Translations under genes and position numbers: made by a program
The notes under the pieces: model-generated
Seen by the model: the letters and a program-made list of their open reading frames with translations, nothing else
The model's database searches: none
What the model was told of the DNA's origin: nothing
From: Streptococcus mitis
Lineage (GTDB): Bacteria; Bacillota; Bacilli; Lactobacillales; Streptococcaceae
Direction of reading: 5' to 3'
Length of the DNA stretch: 64,000 nt
Assembly (NCBI RefSeq): GCF_009496155.1
Contig: NZ_WIJP01000009.1
Coordinates: forward strand, 1 to 64,000
Shown here: piece after piece, positions 11,384 to 21,997 of the stretch
Layout: the number at the start of each line of letters is the position of its first letter
Numbering within the stretch: the first letter of the stretch is position 1

Positions 11384-12787
11384 TTAGTAGTCCAAGTCAT
11401 CCGCATGTCCAGAACCATTTCCAACAAAGTATCCTGTCTTACAGTTAAGGGTAAAGAGATAGGTTCCATCTGGCTTATAGAGGTTGTAATAACCATTACC
11501 ATTAACGATATTGACACGTTCAAGGATGTATTGGTTGCCAGTGATATAACCACGTGAACGTGAAGTCGCTAGAATTTGTTCTAAGACACCATCAGCGAAA
11601 TCCCAGGCAGAGTTGTTACTATCATCAATAGCTGATTGGTTGTAAGAAACACGACTGGCACTTCTTTGAACAGCAACTCCTGCACTTGATACACCCATAT
11701 TGACTTCACCACGAGAACTTCTAGTCTCATTTGAAGTCGCATTTGAACTACTTGAGCCTGTCTCACTAGTAGTATTTGAGCTGGCTTGACTTGAGTTTGA
11801 ACTGCTATTTTGACTTGAACTTGAAGCACTTGTTTGCTGGCTCTTTCCTAGACTGATAGCCTTATCTAGCACTTTATCAAGCTCCGTATTGCCAGTTTTA
11901 ATATCTGTAAATTTAGCATCAGATTTGGCTTTGGCATTGGTATCCAGAACACCATCAACAATAGCTGGTTTCTCAAATTGAGCATTTACATCTTGAATAG
12001 CCTTGATTTGCGTTGCTAGGTTATCATACTTAGATTTGGCAAGAGTATGTTCACGACTACCTTCCAGCTTATCAAGCAGGGTCTTCAGTTGGCTCAGTTT
12101 ATCAAACTGGCTATTTTTCAAAGCCGTTTTATTGCTATCTGTATAGAAGGCATCATATAAAGTATTAAATTCTTCCACTTCTGCCTGTGAGTTTGTGGTT
12201 GATTGAGAAGTCTGAATTTCCTTAGTCGAACGAGCCACTTGACGATAGACATAATAAGCAGTTCCAAGGATAAGAACCGATACGGCTGCTAGAATCCCAT
12301 AAACCAACCATTTCTTCTTGCTTTTACCATCTTCACTATCCGTAACTCGAGAAAATGTTGGAACTTCTTCCTCTCCAAATAATTGTACTTCTTCTGTCTC
12401 AACTTCTTCGACAAGCGGAGCTTCTGGTTCGCGTGTGAATTCTACATCATCAAACTGACTCAATTCATCTTCAGGAGCTGGAGAAGTTACTCCTGTTTCC
12501 TCACGAAGCTCTTGAAGTAAATTATCCAGAGTCTGAGTCTCCCCTACCTCTTCTTTTTCAACTAATTCATCTTTGCTAAACTGACGCGTTTCAAACTTAT
12601 CTGCCTCAATTTCATCTTTATGTTGCTTCACATACTTGTCTAAGATAGAATCTCCAGGCAATACACCTGCTTCCACCTCTTCATTTTTTCGCATAGCTTG
12701 TCCAACCGTTAGCTCTTTGGCATCATCAAAATCAAATTGCGGTTCTTGATCTTCATTTTTATGACGATTCCGTCTTTCCTTAGTCAT
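11384..12787 (-). CDS. mapZ: Mid-cell anchored division protein MapZ (LocZ)
   Basis: Bitopic protein that marks the division site and positions the FtsZ ring in streptococci. The acidic cytoplasmic N-terminus (residues 1-158) carries the conserved first 45 residues that bind FtsZ and Thr67 in KFETRQF, a known StkP phosphorylation position. One membrane helix spans about 160-180. The extracellular part has a helical domain (about 200-310), a Ser/Thr-rich linker (about 315-360, low complexity) and a C-terminal peptidoglycan-binding domain (about 385-467). Length 467 aa is close to the pneumococcal protein. Confidence 0.93.
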   Translation of the reverse strand: MTKERRNRHKNEDQEPQFDFDDAKELTVGQAMRKNEEVEAGVLPGDSILDKYVKQHKDEIEADKFETRQFSKDELVEKEEVGETQTLDNLLQELREETGVTSPAPEDELSQFDDVEFTREPEAPLVEEVETEEVQLFGEEEVPTFSRVTDSEDGKSKKKWLVYGILAAVSVLILGTAYYVYRQVARSTKEIQTSQSTTNSQAEVEEFNTLYDAFYTDSNKTALKNSQFDKLSQLKTLLDKLEGSREHTLAKSKYDNLATQIKAIQDVNAQFEKPAIVDGVLDTNAKAKSDAKFTDIKTGNTELDKVLDKAISLGKSQQTSASSSSQNSSSNSSQASSNTTSETGSSSSNATSNETRSSRGEVNMGVSSAGVAVQRSASRVSYNQSAIDDSNNSAWDFADGVLEQILATSRSRGYITGNQYILERVNIVNGNGYYNLYKPDGTYLFTLNCKTGYFVGNGSGHADDLDY

Positions 12788-12799
12788 GAGTTTACCTTT

Positions 12800-13957
12800 C
12801 TACTTTACTTCTTGGCGTTTGACACGCTGCCCAAAATATTGATACAGATCCACTTTCAAGGTTCCGTTGTATAACTTACGCTTCTTGTCTGCTTGACTAC
12901 CGTACTTGGTCTCAAAGGATTCATCACTAGTTAGGATAAACTTGCTCCAAGTTTTCAACGGTGCAAATACTTGCCCCATTTCAGCATAAAGCTTGGCAAC
13001 CCCTGCATCATCTGACAAACGTTCTCCATAAGGCGGATTAGAGATGATCACTCCATTGATTTTATCGGAACGCAAATCCTGCACGCGCATCTGCTTAAAG
13101 GTAATATCTCCTGCAACCCCTGCCAGCTGGGCATTTGCCTTAGCAATTTCCACCATACGTGCATCGATATCACAGCCCATGATATCCAGTTCCAGTTCAC
13201 GATCCACTTTCTTAGCTGCTTCTGTACGCACTTCTTGAATCAGTCGATCGCTGATCCAGTTCCATTCCTCAAAGGCAAAGGAGCGACGAAGACCAGGAGC
13301 CATCTTTCTAGCAATCATAACTGCCTCGATACAGAAGGTTCCTGAACCACAGGTCGGATCAATCAAAGGCTTGTCTGGATACCAATTAGAAAGTTGCAAA
13401 ATGGCTGCCGCCATGTTTTCCTTGATCGGAGCCCCACCTTTTTCCGTACGATAGCCACGTTTAAAAAGGCTAGACCCTGTCGTATCAATCATGACAGTTG
13501 CCGCATCTTTGAGAATAGAGACCTCAATTTTAAACTCTGGCCCATTCTCCATCAGAGGAACACCTTCTGGACGGGCATAGTGTTTCTGCAACTTCTTAAC
13601 AACAGCCTTCTTTGAAATAGCCTGTACACTGGGCTCATTGTGAAGTTTAGATTTAACACATTTGGCTTTTGAAATCGGGAATCGAGCTCCAAGTGGTAAA
13701 TAATTTTCCCAATCTAGGGCAAATACTCCCTGAAACAGCTCCTCAAAAGTCTTAGCAGGAAATGTTCCTACAATAATCTTGATACGGTCTGCTGCCCGAA
13801 GCCAGAGGTTAGTTTCGATGATAGCTCTTGCATCTCCTTGAAAACAAACACGACCGTTTTCAACCTGACAATCATAGCCCAACTCTCTCACTTCTCGTCC
13901 CACAACAGCTTCAAGACCCGCTGCAACAGTAGCGATTAAATTAAATTCTTTTTTCAT
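12800..13957 (-). CDS. THUMP-domain class I RNA methyltransferase (RlmL N-terminal type)
   Basis: Predicted S-adenosylmethionine-dependent N2-guanine methyltransferase acting on 23S rRNA. The N-terminal THUMP region spans about residues 5-150. The methyltransferase fold follows, with DPTCGSGTFCIEA (SAM loop) and the catalytic NPPYGERL motif near residue 308. Homologues are annotated RlmL/YpsC-like; they cover only the first methyltransferase half of E. coli RlmKL. It lies 12 bases before mapZ and is probably cotranscribed. Confidence 0.88.
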   Translation of the reverse strand: MKKEFNLIATVAAGLEAVVGREVRELGYDCQVENGRVCFQGDARAIIETNLWLRAADRIKIIVGTFPAKTFEELFQGVFALDWENYLPLGARFPISKAKCVKSKLHNEPSVQAISKKAVVKKLQKHYARPEGVPLMENGPEFKIEVSILKDAATVMIDTTGSSLFKRGYRTEKGGAPIKENMAAAILQLSNWYPDKPLIDPTCGSGTFCIEAVMIARKMAPGLRRSFAFEEWNWISDRLIQEVRTEAAKKVDRELELDIMGCDIDARMVEIAKANAQLAGVAGDITFKQMRVQDLRSDKINGVIISNPPYGERLSDDAGVAKLYAEMGQVFAPLKTWSKFILTSDESFETKYGSQADKKRKLYNGTLKVDLYQYFGQRVKRQEVK

Positions 13958-13991
13958 TTTCAGTCTTATAAGACCTTTCTATATGTCCACT

Positions 13992-14025
13992 TTAAAAAAT
14001 GAGGTTGAGAAAGTTTTCTCAGCCC
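13992..14025 (-). terminator. rnpB terminator
   Basis: On the minus strand GGCTGAGAAAA pairs with TTTCTCAACC and a run of T follows, directly after the RNase P RNA. Confidence 0.75.
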
Positions 14026-14034
14026 CAACCTATA

Positions 14035-14427
14035 TGCAATTTTCTATAAGCCATGTTTTGTTCCAGAAGTGACTAGGACCACTTCCTTCGATAATCATCT
14101 GTCTACCACTAACAGCATAGAGCTGATAGCAGTCAGAGTACTACGTTCGTTTCCGTGCACTCCATGCCCCGACCAAAATTTGGGTTGCTAGCTTGAGGGG
14201 TTTACCGCGTTCCACTCTCTCCGTTTCCAGAAAGACTTCGTCACTGTGGCACTTTCAAGCCTACTCTGACCTATCCAAAGACTTAGCCATTTCAACTGCC
14301 GTAACGATTTCTCGTCCCTAGGCTTATGGTTTCGCCTAGCACAAACACTACAGGCATCACAGCCTGTGCTAGCATGGACTTTCCTCATGAAAAGAAATTC
14401 TCTTCATGCGATTATCCAAAAATTGCA
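14035..14427 (-). ncRNA. rnpB: RNase P RNA, bacterial type B
   Basis: The catalytic RNA that trims tRNA 5' ends. Diagnostic stretches on the minus strand are GAGGAAAGTCCATGC near the 5' end, CTAGGCGAAACCATAAGCCT, GACGAGAAATCG, and the closing P1 helix formed by GCAATTTT at the 5' end and AAAATTGC at the 3' end. Ends are estimated from P1 pairing. An ORF across this region is a shadow. The gene sits between gpsB and the methyltransferase gene, as in pneumococcus. Confidence 0.95.
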
Positions 14428-14443
14428 TTTTTCAAATAAGCTC

Positions 14444-14773
14444 TTATAAATCAGAGTTATCCAAAATTTGTTTACCAAATACTTCTTTTTCGAGACGATT
14501 CAAGCGTTTCAAAATATCAAAATTCGTCATAGAACTTGTAGTCGCCACTTCAATAGGCTCTGATTGAACTGGTGAGGATTTCGGTTTACGAGCTAATTCT
14601 TCTTTCAACTCAGCAATTTCTTGGCGGAGAGACTTGACTAGGGCAGCATAAGTTTCATAGTCCTTGATGACATCGTCCAAAAATTCATCAACTTCAACCT
14701 TACTATACCCACGAACTTCACGTCCAAACTCTTGCTCAAAAATATCTTTTGCTGAAAAAATAATACCTGCCAT
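14444..14773 (-). CDS. gpsB: Cell-division regulator GpsB
   Basis: Small DivIVA-like coiled-coil protein that coordinates septal and peripheral peptidoglycan synthesis by docking PBPs and MapZ/StkP partners. The N-terminal [30 protein letters not shown] stretch is the membrane and PBP-binding domain (positions about 6-35). A coiled coil covers about 35-65, and the C-terminal [17 protein letters not shown] helix makes the trimer. I start at the ATG at 14773 with GGAGAGAG just upstream; an ATG six codons earlier lies inside that site. This gives 109 aa, the usual length. Conserved PBP partners (pbp1a) lie nearby. Confidence 0.94.
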   Translation of the reverse strand: MAGIIFSAKDIFEQEFGREVRGYSKVEVDEFLDDVIKDYETYAALVKSLRQEIAELKEELARKPKSSPVQSEPIEVATTSSMTNFDILKRLNRLEKEVFGKQILDNSDL

Positions 14774-14845
14774 CTCTCTCTCCATTCTCAATTTCTAATA
14801 GTATTATTATATAAAAAAAGGCAAACAAAAATCAAGGTCAAAGGC

Positions 14846-15373
14846 TTACTTTTCAGAAAAATTTTCTACCAGCTCATTTAAGTCTTCAAAGGTTAGCCTT
14901 TTTATACGATAGCCTTCCTGATTTGTCATCAGCTTGTCCATAAATTTTAATTTGGTCTCATTTTCTGGGTCATAGAAAAAATAGGCTAAATCAGTATTTT
15001 CCAGTAAAAATCGTTGGTAATCACGTAGTTGCCCCTTGTTTTCATACTTGGGATAGGCATATTTAACAAAATCTACTTGCTTGAATTGGCTAAGTTTAAG
15101 CTGATTCGCTTCATTCCAATTTTCCCCGTGCGTTTCAAAATCAAAAATAGTCGCTAGGCTGAAATCATACTCATCTTTCATTTCATTTGCGACATCAAGA
15201 ACCCAGGATTCAAATCCCAAGCTCCCAGTAAAGACCAGCCATTTAAGCCCCTCTTCTGCTAAGTTTTCTAAATCCCTTCGAATCGCTTTCTTTATAACTT
15301 TTAATCTGATATCCTTTTCGTTAAACAAACCCAAGTCGAAGTTAGAATAGCCCATAATTAAAGCTGTAGTCAT
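14846..15373 (-). CDS. YpsA-like DUF1273 (UPF0398) protein
   Basis: Cytosolic protein of the SLOG/Rossmann-like UPF0398 family, linked in Bacillus to cell division but of unknown biochemistry. The start at 15373 gives [17 protein letters not shown] and 175 aa, preceded by AAAGGTG. A longer frame to 15457 runs into the divergent recU promoter and is unlikely. It is transcribed divergently from recU, and its neighbour gpsB lies downstream in the same direction, a pairing conserved in Firmicutes. Confidence 0.88.
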   Translation of the reverse strand: MTTALIMGYSNFDLGLFNEKDIRLKVIKKAIRRDLENLAEEGLKWLVFTGSLGFESWVLDVANEMKDEYDFSLATIFDFETHGENWNEANQLKLSQFKQVDFVKYAYPKYENKGQLRDYQRFLLENTDLAYFFYDPENETKLKFMDKLMTNQEGYRIKRLTFEDLNELVENFSEK

Positions 15374-15439
15374 TTTTGCACCTTTCTTTATACTTTTATG
15401 GTATAATAGAGTGATGTTATTGTACCAATAAGGAGAAAT

Positions 15440-16036
15440 ATGGTCAACTATCCTCATAAAATTTCATCAAAAAAAAGCCAAACATCTATTTCTCAACCAA
15501 AAAATTTCGCAAATCGAGGAATGACTTTTGAAAAGATGATTAACGCTACTAACGACTATTATCTAATGCATGGCATGGCCGTTATCCATAAAAAGCCAAC
15601 GCCTGTTCAGATTGTTCGAGTAGATTATCCTCAACGGAGTCGAGCCAAAATTGTAGAAGCCTATTTTAGACAAGCTTCCACAACGGATTACTCTGGCGTG
15701 TATAGAGGACATTACATTGACTTTGAAGCCAAGGAAACACGACAAAAGAATGCTATCCCAATGAAGAACTTTCATCTTCACCAGATTCAACATATGGAAC
15801 AAGTTCTAGAACAGCAGGGTATTTGCTTCGTACTGCTTCATTTTTCTTCTCAACAAGAAACTTATTTGTTGCCGGCACTTGATTTGATTCGCTTTTATCA
15901 TCAAGATAAGGGTCAAAAATCAATGCCACTTGGATATATTCGGGAAAACGGATATTTAGTGAAGCCAGGTGCTCTCCCTCAAATTCCCTATCTCGATATT
16001 ATCAAAGAACATTTACTAGGTGGTAAAACAAGATGA
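15440..16036 (+). CDS. recU: Holliday junction resolvase RecU
   Basis: Structure-specific endonuclease that cuts four-way junctions in recombination and chromosome segregation. The nuclease core contains [24 protein letters not shown] (positions about 58-80) and the metal site YIDFEAKET with the E-x-K motif. Length 198 aa is standard. AAGGAGAAAT precedes the start. The stop overlaps the pbp1a start by 4 bases, the conserved recU-pbp1 coupling of Gram-positive cocci. Confidence 0.95.
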   Translation: MVNYPHKISSKKSQTSISQPKNFANRGMTFEKMINATNDYYLMHGMAVIHKKPTPVQIVRVDYPQRSRAKIVEAYFRQASTTDYSGVYRGHYIDFEAKETRQKNAIPMKNFHLHQIQHMEQVLEQQGICFVLLHFSSQQETYLLPALDLIRFYHQDKGQKSMPLGYIRENGYLVKPGALPQIPYLDIIKEHLLGGKTR

Positions 16037-18210
16037 ACAAACAAACTATCCTGCGAATAGCTAAGTATGTAAGTATCGGCTTCTTAACTATAGTCATCGC
16101 AGCTATTGTCCTAGGCGGAGGGCTTTTTCTCTACTATGTTAGCAAAGCTCCAGCCTTATCTGAAAGTAAATTGGTTACGACAACTTCCAGCAAGATTTAT
16201 GACAATAAGAACGAACTGATTGCTGACCTTGGATCTGAACGTCGCGTAAATGCTCAAGCCAATGAAATTCCCACTGATTTGGTTAAAGCTATCGTCTCAA
16301 TCGAAGATCACCGCTTCTTTGATCATAGAGGTGTTGATACTATTCGTATCATGGGAGCTGCATTGAGAAACCTCCAAGGACAGGGGGGACTCCAAGGGGC
16401 TTCAACCTTGACCCAGCAATTGATTAAATTAACTTACTTTTCTACTTCAACTGCTGACCAAACCTTGTCACGTAAAGCTCAAGAAGCTTGGCTAGCCATT
16501 CAATTAGAACAAAAAGCAACCAAGCAAGAAATCCTGACCTACTACATCAACAAAGTCTACATGTCTAACGGTAACTATGGAATGCAAACCGCAGCCGAAA
16601 ATTACTATGGAAAAGACTTGAAGGATTTAAGCCTGCCACAGTTAGCACTCCTAGCTGGAATGCCTCAGGCACCAAACCAATACGATCCATATTCCCACCC
16701 AGAAGCTGCTCTAGAGCGTCGTAACTTGGTACTTTCAGAAATGAAGGAACAGAAATATATCAGTGCAGAACAGTATGAAAAAGCAATTAATACTCCTATC
16801 ACTAACGGTCTTCAAAGCTTGAAGTCAGCCAATAGTTACCCAGCCTATATGGACAACTACCTCAAAGAAGTAATCGACCAAGTCGAACAAGAAACGGGCT
16901 ACAACCTTCTTACCACAGGTATGGAAGTCTATACTAATGTCGACAAAAATGTTCAACATAGACTTTGGGATGTTTATAATACAGATGAGTACGTTGCTTA
17001 TCCAGATGATGAACTTCAAGTAGCATCCACTATAGTGGATGTAACAAATGGTAAAGTCATTGCTCAATTAGGTGCTCGTCACCAATCAAGTAATGTATCT
17101 TTCGGCATCAACCAAGCTGTTGAAACCAACCGTGACTGGGGTTCTACTATGAAACCAATTACTGACTATGCTCCCGCGTTAGAGTATGGAGTTTATGACT
17201 CTACTGCAACTATTGTACATGACGTTCCTTATAATTATCCTGGTACTGATATTCCCGTCTACAACTGGGACCATGGCTACTTTGGAAATATTACAATTCA
17301 GTATGCACTTCAACAGTCACGTAATGTCACAGCGGTTGAAACTCTTAATAAGGTTGGTTTAGACAGAGCAAAAACCTTCCTCAATGGATTAGGTATTGAC
17401 TATCCAAGCATACACTATGCCAATGCCATTTCAAGTAATACACCTGAATCCAACAAAAAATATGGTGCAAGTAGTGAAAAAATGGCTGCTGCTTATGCCG
17501 CCTTTGCTAATGGTGGTATTTATCACAAACCAATGTATATCAATAAAATCGTCTTTAGTGATGGTAGTGAAAAAGAATTTTCTGATGCTGGTACACGAGC
17601 TATGAAAGAAACCACTGCCTATATGATGACCGAAATGATGAAAACAGTCTTGGTCTACGGAACAGGACGTGGAGCCTACCTACCATGGCTTCCACAAGCA
17701 GGTAAGACAGGTACTTCTAACTATACTGACAACGAAATTGAAAAGTATATCAAGAACACTGGCTACGTAGCTCCAGATGAAATGTTTGTAGGTTATACTC
17801 GCAAGTATTCTATGGCTGTATGGACTGGTTACTCAAATCGTTTAACTCCAATCATTGGAGATGGTTTCCTAGTTGCAGCTAAGGTTTATCGCTCAATGAT
17901 AAGCTATCTATCAGAAGATGACCACCCTGGAGATTGGACAATGCCAGAGGGCTTATATAGAAGTGGAGAATTTGTCTTCCAAAATGGAGCAAGAAATAGT
18001 TGGAATACTCCAGCAACACAACAAACGCAAACAGTAGAGAATTCCTCTACAACAACTGAAAGTTCTACTACACAGACAAGTACGACAGTTGGTCAACAAC
18101 CCAATAATGCTCCAGCAACTAATCCTAATCAAGGACAAGCTGGGCAGAGTGTCCAACCAGTACAACCAACACCACAAAATCCACAAGTTCAACAGCAACC
18201 ACAACAGTAA
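16033..18210 (+). CDS. pbp1a: Bifunctional class A penicillin-binding protein 1a
   Basis: Peptidoglycan glycosyltransferase and transpeptidase. A membrane anchor (about residues 12-36) precedes the GT51 domain with catalytic [12 protein letters not shown] (Glu91) and GASTLTQQL. The transpeptidase has S371-TMK, S429-RN and K558-TG (one residue beyond R6 numbering). The motif surroundings differ from susceptible pneumococci: SRN is followed by VT rather than VP, equivalent to P432T, and residues 575-578 read NTGY rather than TSQF. Both are recalled from penicillin-resistant mosaic alleles. The tail after about residue 655 is Ser/Thr/Gln-rich. This may be a resistant or a native S. mitis allele. 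Confidence 0.96.
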   Translation: MNKQTILRIAKYVSIGFLTIVIAAIVLGGGLFLYYVSKAPALSESKLVTTTSSKIYDNKNELIADLGSERRVNAQANEIPTDLVKAIVSIEDHRFFDHRGVDTIRIMGAALRNLQGQGGLQGASTLTQQLIKLTYFSTSTADQTLSRKAQEAWLAIQLEQKATKQEILTYYINKVYMSNGNYGMQTAAENYYGKDLKDLSLPQLALLAGMPQAPNQYDPYSHPEAALERRNLVLSEMKEQKYISAEQYEKAINTPITNGLQSLKSANSYPAYMDNYLKEVIDQVEQETGYNLLTTGMEVYTNVDKNVQHRLWDVYNTDEYVAYPDDELQVASTIVDVTNGKVIAQLGARHQSSNVSFGINQAVETNRDWGSTMKPITDYAPALEYGVYDSTATIVHDVPYNYPGTDIPVYNWDHGYFGNITIQYALQQSRNVTAVETLNKVGLDRAKTFLNGLGIDYPSIHYANAISSNTPESNKKYGASSEKMAAAYAAFANGGIYHKPMYINKIVFSDGSEKEFSDAGTRAMKETTAYMMTEMMKTVLVYGTGRGAYLPWLPQAGKTGTSNYTDNEIEKYIKNTGYVAPDEMFVGYTRKYSMAVWTGYSNRLTPIIGDGFLVAAKVYRSMISYLSEDDHPGDWTMPEGLYRSGEFVFQNGARNSWNTPATQQTQTVENSSTTTESSTTQTSTTVGQQPNNAPATNPNQGQAGQSVQPVQPTPQNPQVQQQPQQ

Positions 18211-18217
18211 GATGAAG

Positions 18218-18249
18218 AAAATCCTGAGAGTAGAAACTCAGGATTTTTT
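18218..18249 (+). terminator. pbp1a terminator
   Basis: AATCCTGAG pairs with CTCAGGATT around a short loop and is followed by T residues, right after the pbp1a stop. Confidence 0.8.
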
Positions 18250-18310
18250 CTACAAAAATTAGCTTCATTATCTCTGAAAGTGAAGATAGCCATCAATTCA
18301 TTTTCGAGAA

Positions 18311-18341
18311 ACCAAAAGAAGTTAGCCAAAACTAACTTCTT
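18311..18341 (-). terminator. aliA terminator
   Basis: AGAAGTTAG (18317-18325) pairs with CTAACTTCT (18332-18340); a T-rich stretch follows on the minus strand downstream of aliA. Confidence 0.65.
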
Positions 18342-18348
18342 ATTTGAT

Positions 18349-20328
18349 CTATTTCACATGTTTTGCAAGTTCTTCTTGCGCTTTTTTATTGGATTCTGCT
18401 TTTTCTTTCATCCATTTTTCTTGCGCTTTTTGGTATTCATCTGCAGTGACTGCCTTGTCTTGAATTTCAAGGTATTTATACAAGAGTGGCTCACTTGTAC
18501 CTTTATTTCCTGACAATGCAAATGGTATTGTAAATGGTACCATCTTAGACAAGATTGGACGCCCTGTACGAGATGTAGTTGGAATAATCAAGGCACTGTC
18601 TGTCAACCAAGCTTGGGCTGCAGCGTATTTATCATATCGTTTAGCAACATCTGTAGCCTCATCACCAGCTTCAGTAACCAATTTTTCGTAGTCATATAGA
18701 CCTACTTTTTTAGCGGCTACATTATCTTTCCCTGAGTCAAACCCTAAATATGTTTTAGTACTTTCTCCTACAGAAGGTTTGATAATATCAAGGTAGGTTG
18801 ATGGATCGGCAAAGTCTGGACCCCAACCGACATTATCTGATAAATCCCAGTCCTCGCCAGCAGCATTTTCAGCAAAATATGTAATATTATTTACTTCGTC
18901 TTTTTGCAATTGTTGGATATCAATAATGACATTATCAGTTCCTAAAGTTGCTTCCAAGGATTGTTTCATAGATTGGACACGTTGAACTTTTGTAGTTGCT
19001 GTCTGGTCAACTGGCATATCCAAATGAATTGGGAAAGTCACGCCTTCTGCTTGTAAAGCTGATTTAGCTTTGGCAAATTCAGCCTTGGCTTTTTCTGGAT
19101 TGTAGAGACCATCTTGGGCATCAGCAAGGTTCACATCCTTCCATTCATTACCATAAGTCACCAATTTTTCTTTGACCATATCGCCAAAGTTTTTCCCATC
19201 TGCTTGAACAAATGTTGGTGGAACAAAAATATTACGTAAGATTTTGCTTGCTCCAGTTTGTCCATTCAGCTGAGAAGCATAAGCTGTACGGTCAAAGCCA
19301 AAGGCAATAGCCTGACGGAAATCCTTGTTCAATAATGCTTTTTTAGTAGAAGTCTTTTGTTCTTCGCTAGTCTTGGATGTGTATTTATAAGATTGACGAT
19401 CAATATTTGTTCCCACTAGATACGTAGTAGAGTCTTGTTGCGTATAGACAATATTGTCCTTCATCTCTTTCTCAAGTTCTGCGAAACTTGCACTTGTTGG
19501 ATAGAGACGAGCTGCTGTAAGGCTACCATCTTTAAAGTTTTCTGCAGGTTTACTAGTATCTTGACCATCCCAGAATGACAATTTAACTTTGTCAATATGT
19601 ACATTGTCTTTATCCCAGTAGTTAGGATTTTTCGCAAATTCGACAGAGGATTTGGTCACAATAGATTTCAACAAATAAGGGCCATTATACAATAGGCTAC
19701 CTGGATCCGTAGCTTTAGCAAAATCATCCCCTTTTGAATTCAAAAACTCTTCATTGACTGGCGCAAGTACACCCATAGTTGTTTTAGAATTCCAAAAACT
19801 TTCAGGTTTGTTCAAGGTGTATTGGACTGTTTGATCGTCAAGCGCTTTAATCCCGACTTGAGCAAAGTCTGTGATTTCACCTTTTGCATATGCATCCAGA
19901 CCTTTGATTGAATCCTGTACCAAGTAAAGGGCTTCTGCTTTCTTATCTGTTGCATATTTAAGACCCGTAACAAAGTCCTGAGCCTTAACAGGAGCATACT
20001 CTTCTCCCTCAGATGTATACCACTTGGCATCCTGACGAATCTTATAAGTATAGGTCAAGCCATCCTTAGAAACTGACCAGTCCTCTGCCATTGAGGGAAT
20101 AAGGTTCCCATATTTATCATTTTCAAGCAATCCATCAATCACATTACTAGTAATGTCAGCAGTCGCTGCCTTACCAGTTGTCAAATAGTTGAGATTATCT
20201 GGGTGTGTCTCGTAGGTAAATGCAAAGGTCTGCTCACCTTTAGCGCCTGAGCCCCCTGAACAAGCAGCTAAGACACCTGCTGCTAATAAAGTTACTCCCG
20301 CAAGAGCCAATACTTTTCTTGTTTTCAT
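18349..20328 (-). CDS. aliA: Oligopeptide-binding lipoprotein AliA
   Basis: Extracellular solute-binding lipoprotein (SBP family 5) feeding peptides to the Ami permease. The start at 20328 is set by GGAGAGTACT upstream; the 18-codon extension is rejected. The signal peptide ends in the lipobox LAAC (Cys at residue 22). Family marks include DPDNLNYLTT-like substrate-lobe residues, ENDKYGNLIPSMAEDW and GPDFADPSTYLDI. It flanks the capsule position, opposite dexB, as in pneumococci. Peptide sensing by Ali proteins influences competence and colonisation. Confidence 0.95.
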   Translation of the reverse strand: MKTRKVLALAGVTLLAAGVLAACSGGSGAKGEQTFAFTYETHPDNLNYLTTGKAATADITSNVIDGLLENDKYGNLIPSMAEDWSVSKDGLTYTYKIRQDAKWYTSEGEEYAPVKAQDFVTGLKYATDKKAEALYLVQDSIKGLDAYAKGEITDFAQVGIKALDDQTVQYTLNKPESFWNSKTTMGVLAPVNEEFLNSKGDDFAKATDPGSLLYNGPYLLKSIVTKSSVEFAKNPNYWDKDNVHIDKVKLSFWDGQDTSKPAENFKDGSLTAARLYPTSASFAELEKEMKDNIVYTQQDSTTYLVGTNIDRQSYKYTSKTSEEQKTSTKKALLNKDFRQAIAFGFDRTAYASQLNGQTGASKILRNIFVPPTFVQADGKNFGDMVKEKLVTYGNEWKDVNLADAQDGLYNPEKAKAEFAKAKSALQAEGVTFPIHLDMPVDQTATTKVQRVQSMKQSLEATLGTDNVIIDIQQLQKDEVNNITYFAENAAGEDWDLSDNVGWGPDFADPSTYLDIIKPSVGESTKTYLGFDSGKDNVAAKKVGLYDYEKLVTEAGDEATDVAKRYDKYAAAQAWLTDSALIIPTTSRTGRPILSKMVPFTIPFALSGNKGTSEPLLYKYLEIQDKAVTADEYQKAQEKWMKEKAESNKKAQEELAKHVK

Positions 20329-20447
20329 AGTACTCTCCTTTGTTTTTCTATTCATTATAGACCCTTTTTCAAACCTTGTCAACAGAATTTTCAGAATTTT
20401 TGAAAATTATTTTTTAAACAATTTATTTAAAAAATATGAATAATATC

Positions 20448-20484
20448 AAAAATCCCTCAACTACATTACATAGTCAAGGAATTA
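20448..20484 (-). terminator. Possible glf terminator
   Basis: On the minus strand CCTTGACTA can pair, with wobble, to TAGTTGAGG, followed by GATTTTTG. It is a weak stem downstream of glf. Confidence 0.45.
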
Positions 20485-20528
20485 TTGATCATATTTGTAA
20501 ATAGCATCTGAGAAACAGTTTTAATTCT

Positions 20529-21632
20529 TTAATCTAACTCATTTCTTACACACTGTAACGCTGCTCCAATTACTTGGTGCATATCGTAATAACGATAGTG
20601 TCCTAAACGACCACCAAAGATAACATTCCCTTGCTCATCAGCCAATTTTTTATACGATTTATACAAATGATTATTACGATCATTATTAACTGGATAATAC
20701 GGTTCATCACCTTTTTCCCATGTTTTAGAATGTTCTTTAGTAATGATTGTCTTTGCTTGATTTCCAAACTCAAAATGTTTGTGTTCAATAATGCGAGTAT
20801 ATGGAGTTTCAGCATCAGTATAGTTGACAACTGCATTTCCTTGGTAATTCTCCATATCTAAGGTCTCGCTTTCAAAACGAAGACTACGGTACTCTAGTTC
20901 ACCTAACTTATAGTCAAAGAATTCATCAATCATACCAGTAAAGACAATCTTAGGGTAGTCCTTCATATATTGTTCTTTATTCTCAAAGAAGTCAACATTT
21001 GTTTCTACATCAATGTTTTCATGATCCAACATTTTTTCAACTATTTGAGTGTATCCACCAATTGGAATTCCTTGATAGGTATCATTAAAATAGTTATTAT
21101 CATAGGTCAGGCGTACTGGCAAACGGCGAATGATAAAGGCTGGAAGTTCCGTAGTTGGTTTGCCCCACTGTTTCTCAGTATAATCTTTAATTAATTTTTC
21201 GTAGATGTCTGTACCTACAAGAGAAATCGCCTGTTCTTCCAAATTTTCAGGAGTTTTGCCATTTAAAACAGCACGTTGCTCATCAATCTTAGCTTGTGCT
21301 TCTGCTGGCGTTACAACTCCCCAGAGTTTATTGAAGGTATTCATATTAAAAGGAAGGTTATAAATCTCTCCCTTATAATTTGCAACAGGAGAATTTGTAT
21401 AGCGGTTAAACTCTGCAAACTGATTTACATAATCCCAAATCTCCTTGTCAGAAGTATGGAAAATATGGGCACCATACTGATGAACTTGAATTCCTTCCTC
21501 TTCACGGGTATAAATATTTCCCGCGATATGATTTCGTTTTTCAATGACTTTTACTTTTTTTCCTTTTAAGGCTGCTTCATGGGCAAAGACTGCACCAAAA
21601 AGACCAGCACCAACGATAAGATAATCATACAT
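20529..21632 (-). CDS. glf: UDP-galactopyranose mutase
   Basis: Flavoenzyme interconverting UDP-galactopyranose and UDP-galactofuranose, precursor of galactofuranose in capsule or other surface glycans. The FAD-binding GAGLFGAVFAHEAALKGK starts the protein. The ATG at 21632 follows GAAGGAG; a TTG five codons earlier is inside that site. Other signatures are QYGAHIFHTSDKEIWDYV, TEKQWGKP, PVRLTYDNNYFND and GRLGHYRYYDMHQVIGAAL. Length 367 aa is normal and the gene looks intact. It is the only polysaccharide gene left at this locus, so galactofuranose would have to be used by a pathway encoded elsewhere. Confidence 0.95.
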   Translation of the reverse strand: MYDYLIVGAGLFGAVFAHEAALKGKKVKVIEKRNHIAGNIYTREEEGIQVHQYGAHIFHTSDKEIWDYVNQFAEFNRYTNSPVANYKGEIYNLPFNMNTFNKLWGVVTPAEAQAKIDEQRAVLNGKTPENLEEQAISLVGTDIYEKLIKDYTEKQWGKPTTELPAFIIRRLPVRLTYDNNYFNDTYQGIPIGGYTQIVEKMLDHENIDVETNVDFFENKEQYMKDYPKIVFTGMIDEFFDYKLGELEYRSLRFESETLDMENYQGNAVVNYTDAETPYTRIIEHKHFEFGNQAKTIITKEHSKTWEKGDEPYYPVNNDRNNHLYKSYKKLADEQGNVIFGGRLGHYRYYDMHQVIGAALQCVRNELD

Positions 21633-21997
21633 ACGATACTCCTTCAATTCAAAACATACTAAATTTCAATCAAGTTATTCCTAAAATAAAATAATACTAA
21701 GTAAAAACCAGCTAGCAAACTAAAGTGATCTCTACAGTCAGCTCAAAAAATACTTTGAACTTCTATACAAAACTAATAAAGTTAATAATAGACTTACAAT
21801 GACAAGACAATATTTACATAGTTTTTAATAGATTTTCAAACAATATCAGCAAACCTAGAAATACTAATCAATTCTAGCATAAAGCAATGATTTTTTCAGC
21901 TACCAATATAATGAATAAGTCAAATCAAAAAGACAAGCATCAAAAAATGATGATTGTCTTCATAGAATAATTTTCTTTTCGGAAAAACTAGTTTATC
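21633..21997. other. AT-rich gap between glf and the AliD-type gene, with terminator
   Basis: No coding sequence is convincing here. A hairpin at 21929-21960 (AAGACAA..ATCA with TGAT..TTGTCTT) followed by T residues on the minus strand is a terminator for the lipoprotein gene to the right. The rest is AT-rich sequence that may hold the glf promoter and scars of capsule-locus rearrangement. Confidence 0.5.

Noticed and set aside
14188..14388. 66-codon ORF on the minus strand
   Set aside because: It lies inside the RNase P RNA, whose conserved structure explains the sequence.
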